A DNA stretch of 64,000 nt from NCBI GenBank assembly GCA_903903635.1, contig CAIUZK010000268.1, positions 1-64,000 of the forward strand. Reading direction: 5' to 3'. The notes under the pieces are model-generated. The model was not told where the DNA came from. It saw nothing but the letters and a program-made list of their open reading frames with translations, and searched no databases. Below are positions 58,101 to 64,000 of the stretch, piece after piece; positions within the stretch are counted from its first letter, which is position 1, and the number at the start of each line of letters is the position of its first letter. This DNA comes from an uncultured Bacteroidota bacterium. GTDB taxonomy: Bacteria > Bacteroidota > Bacteroidia > Chitinophagales > Chitinophagaceae. Made by a program: the position numbers and the translations under genes.

Positions 58101-58269
58101 ATGCCTGCTTTTATTGCCTTAACGGTATAACACACGGAATTCAGAAACTGCATTTTGGATTTTATAATGCATTTTGGATTTTCTCAATTGGAAATTGGAA
58201 ATTCCCACATTGGAAATTAATAATGACCAATATCAGTAAACATTAAAACCTCGCTCGCACTCTTTTGTG

Positions 58270-58277
58270 TAACTTTG
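58270..58277 (+). promoter_or_regulatory. Candidate -7 element TAACTTTG upstream of the thiolase
   Basis: Exact TAnnTTTG match, 20 nt before the ATG at 58298. Confidence 0.5.
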
Positions 58278-58297
58278 CACCGTTCTAAAAAAAAATT

Positions 58298-59476
58298 ATG
58301 AAAGAAGTATATATTGTTTCAGCAGTACGCACACCAATCGGAATCTGGGGTGGTTCATTGAAAGATTTTTCGGCCACAAAGCTTGGTTCAATAGCCATTA
58401 AGGGCGCAATAGAGCGGGCAGGCATCAACCCCGCCGAGATAAATGAAGTATATATGGGCTGTGTTATCCAGGCCAATCTGGGTCAGGCTCCGGCCCGCCA
58501 GGCTGCACGCTTTGCCGGTGTACCCGATAATGTGCCATGCACCACGATCAATAAAGTTTGTGCCAGTGGTATGAAGTCCATCATGCTGGGCGCACAGGCG
58601 ATTATGCTGGGTGATGCCGATGTAGTGGTTGCAGGGGGTATGGAAAGTATGAGCAATGTGCCTTTCTACAACGAAAATCTGCGCTGGGGTAATAAATATG
58701 GTAATGTTACGCTCATAGATGGTTTGGCAAAAGACGGCCTTATAGATGTGTATCATAACTACGCCATGGGCAATGCCGCCGACCTTTGCGCCAAAGAATA
58801 CAACATATCGCGCGAGGCCCAGGACGAATTTGCGGTTACCAGCTACAAACGCAGCCAGGCCGCATGGGATGCCGGTAAATTTGATAACGAAATCGTTCCG
58901 GTAGAAGTACCTCAGAAGAAAGGCGATCCGATCAAAATATCGAAAGACGAAGAGCCATGGAATGTTAAGTTCGACAAAATACCCGGCCTGCGTCCCGCTT
59001 TCACCAAGGACGGTACAGTAACTGCAGCCAACGCCAGTACTATGAACGACGGCGCTGCTGCGCTGGTACTGATGAGCAAGGAAAAAGCAGAAGCCCTGGG
59101 TATTAAGCCAATAGCTAAAATATCGGGTTTTGCCGATGCCGAGCAGGCTCCCGAATGGTTTACTACTACTCCATCGGTTGCCGTGCCTAAGGCAGTTGCC
59201 AAAGCAGGTCTGAAACTGGAAGATATTTCTTACTTCGAATTCAATGAGGCATTCAGCGTTGTGGGTATTGTAAACACACGGAAACTGAACCTTAAACCAG
59301 AGCAGGTAAATGTGAACGGCGGCGCAGTTGCTATTGGTCATCCATTGGGTTGCAGCGGGGCCCGCATTGTGGCTACCCTCATCAACGTACTGAACCAGAA
59401 CAACGGCAAGTACGGAGCCGCAGCAATATGCAATGGCGGCGGCGGCGCAAGCGCAATCGTAATAGAAAGAATGTAG
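58298..59476 (+). CDS. Acetyl-CoA C-acyltransferase (thiolase)
   Basis: TTINKVCASGMKSIMLGAQAI (active Cys), GGMESMSNVPFY, NVNGGAVAIGHPLGCSGARI, CNGGGGASAIVIE. Confidence 0.97.
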   Translation: MKEVYIVSAVRTPIGIWGGSLKDFSATKLGSIAIKGAIERAGINPAEINEVYMGCVIQANLGQAPARQAARFAGVPDNVPCTTINKVCASGMKSIMLGAQAIMLGDADVVVAGGMESMSNVPFYNENLRWGNKYGNVTLIDGLAKDGLIDVYHNYAMGNAADLCAKEYNISREAQDEFAVTSYKRSQAAWDAGKFDNEIVPVEVPQKKGDPIKISKDEEPWNVKFDKIPGLRPAFTKDGTVTAANASTMNDGAAALVLMSKEKAEALGIKPIAKISGFADAEQAPEWFTTTPSVAVPKAVAKAGLKLEDISYFEFNEAFSVVGIVNTRKLNLKPEQVNVNGGAVAIGHPLGCSGARIVATLINVLNQNNGKYGAAAICNGGGGASAIVIERM

Positions 59477-59566
59477 ATCTCCTGCATTTAAAAAAGAGAT
59501 TACTCTATATTTGTAACCGGTTCGGCATGGCGCTGCACCGGTTACTTCGTTAAACAGGTTTATATA

Positions 59567-60745
59567 TTGCAATCCTTACGCCGACTTATCATTCATCCAC
59601 GGTTTCTGCCTGGTGTCTATGTGCTCATGGCGCTTATTGCCAGTATACAGGCTTTGCTGCTGCCACCGCATATGTTTGGCGGTTTCCCTTACACTGAGTA
59701 CAACAATTATGTGATATTCAGGCAGTCGTGGTTTCATTTGCTGGATGGCAGGAACATGTATATGCTGTTCCCCTCCGAGCAGTGGGACCTCTACAAGTAC
59801 AGCCCCACTTTCGCACTCTGCATGGGGCTGCTGGCCCACCTGCCGGATTATATTGGCCTCACCATCTGGAACCTGGGCAATGCACTGGCGCTTTTTTATG
59901 CCATCAGGATGCTGCAGTTCAACGACCGTATCAAGAGCCTGATGCTTTGGTTTGTATTGCTGGAGTTGCTCACCTCTGTTCAGAACGCCCAGAGCAACGG
60001 CATGATGGCGGGACTGATGATAGGGGCCTATGCCTGCATGCAGCGGGGCAAAATAGCATGGGCTACGCTGTGGCTGGTTATTGCTACTTTCATAAAAGTA
60101 TACGGCGCCATCGGGTTTTGCCTGTTCCTGTTTTATCCCGGTAAGGTAAGATTCATAGCCTGGGCCTTACTATGGACCATACTCCTGGCCGTTATGCCAC
60201 TGGCCGTTACTTCACCCCATACGCTCGTATGGCAATACCACAACTGGACCACCATGATGGCCGAAGATCAGTCGGTTTCCTATGGGCTGTCGGTGGCGGG
60301 GTGGCTGCACACCTGGTTCGGCATCAGCAGCGGAAAGGGTATTATCACCTTGCTGGGGTTGTTTTTGTTCCTGCTGCCCTTCATCAGGTTTAAACTTTAC
60401 GGGAGCGAATTGTACAAAATACTCATGCTGTCGTCCATGCTTATATGGGTGATCATCTTCAATCACAAAGCCGAATCGCCTACATTTATAATAGCCATTG
60501 CAGGCGTGGTGTTGTGGTATTTTTCGGCATCGAGGCAGTTATGGCGCAGCCTGTTGCTTGCGGTTGTTTTCATTTTCACCTGCCTTTCGCCCACCGATCT
60601 TTTTCCACCCTATTTCAGAGACCACTTTTTCATTCCTTACACCATAAAAGCGGTTCCCTGCATTATGCTATGGTTCGTTATTCTTTACCGCCTTATGACC
60701 CTTAAAAAAGAAGCTGTTTTACCCCAACACTTTCTAGCGCCATAG
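59567..60745 (+). CDS. DUF2029/GT87-like polytopic membrane protein, paralog 1
   Basis: Multiple TMs; EYNNYVIFRQSWFHLLDGRNMYMLFPSEQWDLYKYSPTFALCMGLLAHLPDYIGLTIWNLGNAL. TTG start. Confidence 0.75.
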   Translation: MQSLRRLIIHPRFLPGVYVLMALIASIQALLLPPHMFGGFPYTEYNNYVIFRQSWFHLLDGRNMYMLFPSEQWDLYKYSPTFALCMGLLAHLPDYIGLTIWNLGNALALFYAIRMLQFNDRIKSLMLWFVLLELLTSVQNAQSNGMMAGLMIGAYACMQRGKIAWATLWLVIATFIKVYGAIGFCLFLFYPGKVRFIAWALLWTILLAVMPLAVTSPHTLVWQYHNWTTMMAEDQSVSYGLSVAGWLHTWFGISSGKGIITLLGLFLFLLPFIRFKLYGSELYKILMLSSMLIWVIIFNHKAESPTFIIAIAGVVLWYFSASRQLWRSLLLAVVFIFTCLSPTDLFPPYFRDHFFIPYTIKAVPCIMLWFVILYRLMTLKKEAVLPQHFLAP

Positions 60746-60771
60746 TCAACCTTAAAACCCTGTAATAGCAT

Positions 60772-62031
60772 ATGACCAGGCAAACTTTAAGTGCATTAGT
60801 AATCAACAAACGCACACTGTTTATATTGTTTTGCCTGGCCGCGGTTTTTACATCAGTGCAGTTATACCTGCTGGGCACACATCCCTTTATCATGCCCAGG
60901 GCATCAACGATACCGGCAGACATAATGAACCAGCCACGGTATATGAATCTGTACATAGGCCGGCAAATGACCGAATACAACAATTACCTCATTTACAAAT
61001 ACTCTTGGTATCACCTGGTGCAGGGCGCCGACCTCTATGGCATATACCCCTCCAGCCATTGGGACTTTTACAAATACAGCCCCACTTTCGCCCTGTTTAT
61101 GGGTACTATGGCGTGGCTGCCCGATGTGGTTGGCCTTTGTATCTGGAACCTGATAAATGCGCTGTGCCTGTTCTTTGCTGTCCGGTTGCTGCCCTTCAAC
61201 CTCAAGACTCAGTGCCTGCTGCTGTGGTTCGTATTCAACGAATTGCTCACCTGCATATCCAACACCCAGAGCAATGGCATTATCTGCGGACTGATCATAG
61301 CGGCATTTGGCTGTATGGATCGCGGCAAAGTTATCTGGGCGGCGTTGTGGCTGGTTATTGCCACTTATATAAAGGTTTATGGCGCAATAGGTTGCTGCCT
61401 CTTCCTTTTTTACCCCGACAAAATGAAGTTCGCGGGTTATGTGCTGCTCTGGACCGTTGTTTTGGCGGTCCTGCCCTTGCTGGTTACACCCTTCTCTACG
61501 CTGGTATGGCAATATCATAACTGGGCCTCACTGATGGTTGCCGATGCATCAAAGGCTACCGGGCTGTCGGTAAACGGATGGCTGCAAAGCTGGTTTGGGC
61601 TTACCGGTATAAATAACCGGGTGCTCATCGCCGGGCTGCTCTTATTCTTCCTGCCGTTTGCCAGGGTTAACCTTTATGCCGATAAAACATACAGACTACT
61701 GGCGCTGGCCTCTATGCTTATATGGGTGATCATCTTCAATCATAAAGCCGAATCGGCCACTTATATAATAGCCGTGACTGGTGTAGCCATATGGTATTTT
61801 GCCCTCCCTGCTACCGGCTGGCGAACCAGCATCCTGTTTTTTGTACTTGTGTTTACCAGTCTGTCCTCAACCGATTTCTTTCCATCCTATGTCCGGTCGC
61901 ACTTTATACAGCCCTACCGGATCAAGGCATTTCCCTGTATTGTGGCCTGGATTGCGGTCATTGTTGATCTTATGACCCTCAAAATCCGGACCGGTGATGA
62001 AAAAGAAAGAAAGATTCCTGAGTTTCATTAG
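60772..62031 (+). CDS. DUF2029/GT87-like polytopic membrane protein, paralog 2
   Basis: EYNNYLIYKYSWYHLVQGADLYGIYPSSHWDFYKYSPTFALFMGTMAWLPDVVGLCIWNLINAL colinear with paralog 1. Confidence 0.75.
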   Translation: MTRQTLSALVINKRTLFILFCLAAVFTSVQLYLLGTHPFIMPRASTIPADIMNQPRYMNLYIGRQMTEYNNYLIYKYSWYHLVQGADLYGIYPSSHWDFYKYSPTFALFMGTMAWLPDVVGLCIWNLINALCLFFAVRLLPFNLKTQCLLLWFVFNELLTCISNTQSNGIICGLIIAAFGCMDRGKVIWAALWLVIATYIKVYGAIGCCLFLFYPDKMKFAGYVLLWTVVLAVLPLLVTPFSTLVWQYHNWASLMVADASKATGLSVNGWLQSWFGLTGINNRVLIAGLLLFFLPFARVNLYADKTYRLLALASMLIWVIIFNHKAESATYIIAVTGVAIWYFALPATGWRTSILFFVLVFTSLSSTDFFPSYVRSHFIQPYRIKAFPCIVAWIAVIVDLMTLKIRTGDEKERKIPEFH

Positions 62032-62099
62032 AAAAAGAAAGAAATTTTTTCCGATATTAGCCCCTGATTTAAAAATTGGAATATCTTTATACCTGATTT

Positions 62100-62267
62100 A
62101 TGAAGTATAGTATAGCCAGATTGATTGTATTATTTGTTTTACTCCTCAGCATCGCAAGTTGCTTTGAAGGAAGATGGGCCAAGTATAACAGGCGCTATCA
62201 CTACATTCATACTGCCCGCAAAAAGCACTACATCCGCTTCCATGAGCATCATAGGGGCGATTGGTAG
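62100..62267 (+). CDS. Very small (55 aa) lipoprotein, His/Arg/Tyr-rich
   Basis: My translation: MKYSIARLIVLFVLLLSIASCFEGRWAKYNRRYHYIHTARKKHYIRFHEHHRGDW*; lipobox IASC; below the ORF-track cutoff. Confidence 0.55.
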   Translation: MKYSIARLIVLFVLLLSIASCFEGRWAKYNRRYHYIHTARKKHYIRFHEHHRGDW

Positions 62268-62470
62268 TAGTTTTCTCATTTGCTTGTTTATTGATTGCGT
62301 TTTATGGCATTTCGTGCATGCATTTTCATGTGCTGAGGCTATGTAATGCTGTGCAATGTCCCGGCGCTGATACCGTAGTTTTCACGCGATATGGGGTAAA
62401 AAACCCTTTAAATACCGTCGATCAACTGTTAGCGGGGCGGGGCAATGTATCTACCTTGCACGAAATTTAA
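62261..62470 (+). CDS. Small membrane-anchored/lipoprotein-like ORF (69 aa)
   Basis: TTG-initiated frame overlapping the previous stop; N-terminal hydrophobic VVVFSFACLLIAFYGISC. Confidence 0.35.
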   Translation: MVVVFSFACLLIAFYGISCMHFHVLRLCNAVQCPGADTVVFTRYGVKNPLNTVDQLLAGRGNVSTLHEI

Positions 62471-62473
62471 ACA

Positions 62474-62761
62474 ATGTCATTTGTACTGGTTACCGCTGAT
62501 TTCCCTTTATTAGATCCCGAAGTATATTCCATTATCGTTCGCCGGCTGGAACAGAAAAACTGGGTGAGGCTGCATGAGCACGAACTCATGGAAAGCACCA
62601 TCTGGCTGTACCCTATAGCTCCTGAACATCCTGAAGAAGCCATTAAAATTGCCCGTCACAACTTTACGGCATGCTGCATACCTTACTGTATACCCAGGCT
62701 GGCGGTTGAATGGAGTGCATCTGATTCTGTATCTGCTCACCCACTTGAAATCAATCAATAA
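62474..62761 (+). CDS. Hypothetical protein (95 aa)
   Basis: ATG ORF 3 nt after the preceding frame. Confidence 0.5.
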   Translation: MSFVLVTADFPLLDPEVYSIIVRRLEQKNWVRLHEHELMESTIWLYPIAPEHPEEAIKIARHNFTACCIPYCIPRLAVEWSASDSVSAHPLEINQ

Positions 62762-62913
62762 AGGCACCATGTTATTCATTATCATACATATCTGGAATAC
62801 CTTTCTCAATGGCGATCTGTTGATGGGGTATATGCTCAAAGTAAGGCAATCGTTTCGCCGGCTGCACCTGCATTGATTTCCGGCATAGTGGTTTTTAGTA
62901 TCTTTATTCCTAC

Positions 62914-63984
62914 ATGCATGCGCTCCGCCTATATTTACTGATGGCACTATTAATGTGGTTATGCTCCTGTGGCGCTAATAACGGGGGGCATGCCACCAGC
63001 GATTCTTTGCTTTACTATAATGATCATCCTGTTCAACAACAAACGGATACTCCAACCCATTCGAATACCGCACCTAAGAAGGAGCCTTACGAATATCCTA
63101 AGATAGAACCACGAAGCATTGCCGGATTTACTCAGCCTGCTGTTGTGCTCGAAAGTCCTTTCCGGCCTGATGAGGCTTTGAAACGGTTGTTTCCCGGACG
63201 GTACTATCATTTGTCCGCACCTTACGAGGACGATAGCGCGCTGAGCCTGGAGGCGTGGCGATGCAAGTCGTGCCCGGAGCAGTGGTTCGAGACCTGGTTT
63301 GGGGAGGGTAAGGTTCTGTTTCCGGAGCAGGATGGACAGATGACCCAATGGGCAGATACCCTTTGCTTTACCGATGATAGCGGACGGCGTAATATTTTCA
63401 TTTCGTTCTCCTCGCTGCAGGTACAGCAGATCGACTTTATAAACTGCGGCCGCATGACGTGTGCCATACTGGGCCTGGCCTGGTTTACCGACTCGGGCGG
63501 GGTATGGAAACTGAAAAACTTTGCGCCGGGATTGGGCTGCTATGGTGCTTTTCAGAGCCTGCCTAAGATACACCTTATCAGATTTGCCCGCAACAATTAT
63601 GGCTGCTACCTGCGGTATGCCAACGGCGGTGCAGGCGGACCGTATTTTGAATACCTGTTTGTATTTGGCCTATTGAACGGGCGCTTCAAAACCTTACTTA
63701 CCGTGCCCAATGCAAGCCGCACAAATGGCGGCGGATCGGAATGGCGCTGGCAACTGAAGGATGCTGCTGCCGATACCGGTTTCGGGGATCTGCCTCTGAC
63801 CATAAAGGGCACCTGCCTGCGAGATATTGAAGCCAATGAGTATGATCCGGACAGCCCGGAAGAACTGCAAAAGAAAAGGCCTGCGGCCGATAGCTTTGGC
63901 TTTGCAATTTACCGCCAGTATCACTTTAGCCGAAACAGTTACAGACTGCTGAAATCAAGAACACAAGCCCCTTTAAAAAGGTAA
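62914..63984 (+). CDS. Hypothetical lipoprotein
   Basis: MHALRLYLLMALLMWLCSCGANNGGHA lipobox; 356 aa. Confidence 0.65.
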   Translation: MHALRLYLLMALLMWLCSCGANNGGHATSDSLLYYNDHPVQQQTDTPTHSNTAPKKEPYEYPKIEPRSIAGFTQPAVVLESPFRPDEALKRLFPGRYYHLSAPYEDDSALSLEAWRCKSCPEQWFETWFGEGKVLFPEQDGQMTQWADTLCFTDDSGRRNIFISFSSLQVQQIDFINCGRMTCAILGLAWFTDSGGVWKLKNFAPGLGCYGAFQSLPKIHLIRFARNNYGCYLRYANGGAGGPYFEYLFVFGLLNGRFKTLLTVPNASRTNGGGSEWRWQLKDAAADTGFGDLPLTIKGTCLRDIEANEYDPDSPEELQKKRPAADSFGFAIYRQYHFSRNSYRLLKSRTQAPLKR

Positions 63985-64000
63985 AGAGCCCCATCCGGAG

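Noticed and set aside
58388-59572. 394-aa minus-strand ORF opposite the thiolase
   Set aside because: Antisense to a strong thiolase match; Cys/Phe/Tyr-rich shadow translation without recognisable domain.
60831-61520. Overlapping 229-aa (+) and 204-aa (-) ORFs within the second GT87-like gene
   Set aside because: Alternative-frame shadows of a membrane protein; His/Gln-rich without family resemblance.

Overview
The window looks like a chromosomal segment of a Bacteroidota bacterium, probably Chitinophagaceae-like (inferred from T9SS sorting domains, TAnnTTTG promoter-like motifs and gene content). Left to right: the end of a surface-polysaccharide locus (TylF-type methyltransferase, WbqC, DegT-like protein, GT2, WlbB/WbpD-like acetyltransferase, Gfo/Idh/MocA oxidoreductase); a repeat-rich accessory patch at 5.6-8.7 kb with a PIN-domain toxin-antitoxin-like pair and an orphan gene; a PurF-type amidotransferase; a tandem pair of GT-C-like membrane proteins; an OmpA protein; T9SS and FN3-like secreted proteins; tRNA-Asp(GTC) next to a broken tRNA copy; a transglutaminase; PBP1A; a 2338-aa adhesin-like protein with about 24 Big2-like repeats; an M16 peptidase; a dcw cluster on the minus strand (mraZ-rsmH-ftsL-ftsI-murE-mraY-murD-ftsW-murG-murC-ftsQ-ftsA-ftsZ, no murF); a thioredoxin-like/ABC permease/ABC ATPase trio; a second repeat-rich patch at 56.0-58.2 kb with a RhuM-family gene; a thiolase; a second tandem pair of membrane glycosyltransferase-like proteins; and small lipoproteins. 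No CRISPR array, rRNA, transposase or prophage was seen. The observations most worth checking are: (1) dispersed elements with fixed architecture TTGC-N10-ATTGATAATCAA-NNGTTTAG-N10-TTGC whose recurring flanking word differs between subfamilies; (2) a three-copy hairpin element with apparent stem covariation; (3) three DnaA-box matches plus a 4x GTGNN/N5 MraZ-operator-like array upstream of mraZ; (4) a PIN toxin whose catalytic-Asp codon lies upstream of any usable start codon; (5) an insertion of a palindromic sequence in a tRNA-Asp pseudogene. I do not see a clear, complete undescribed defence or mobile system.
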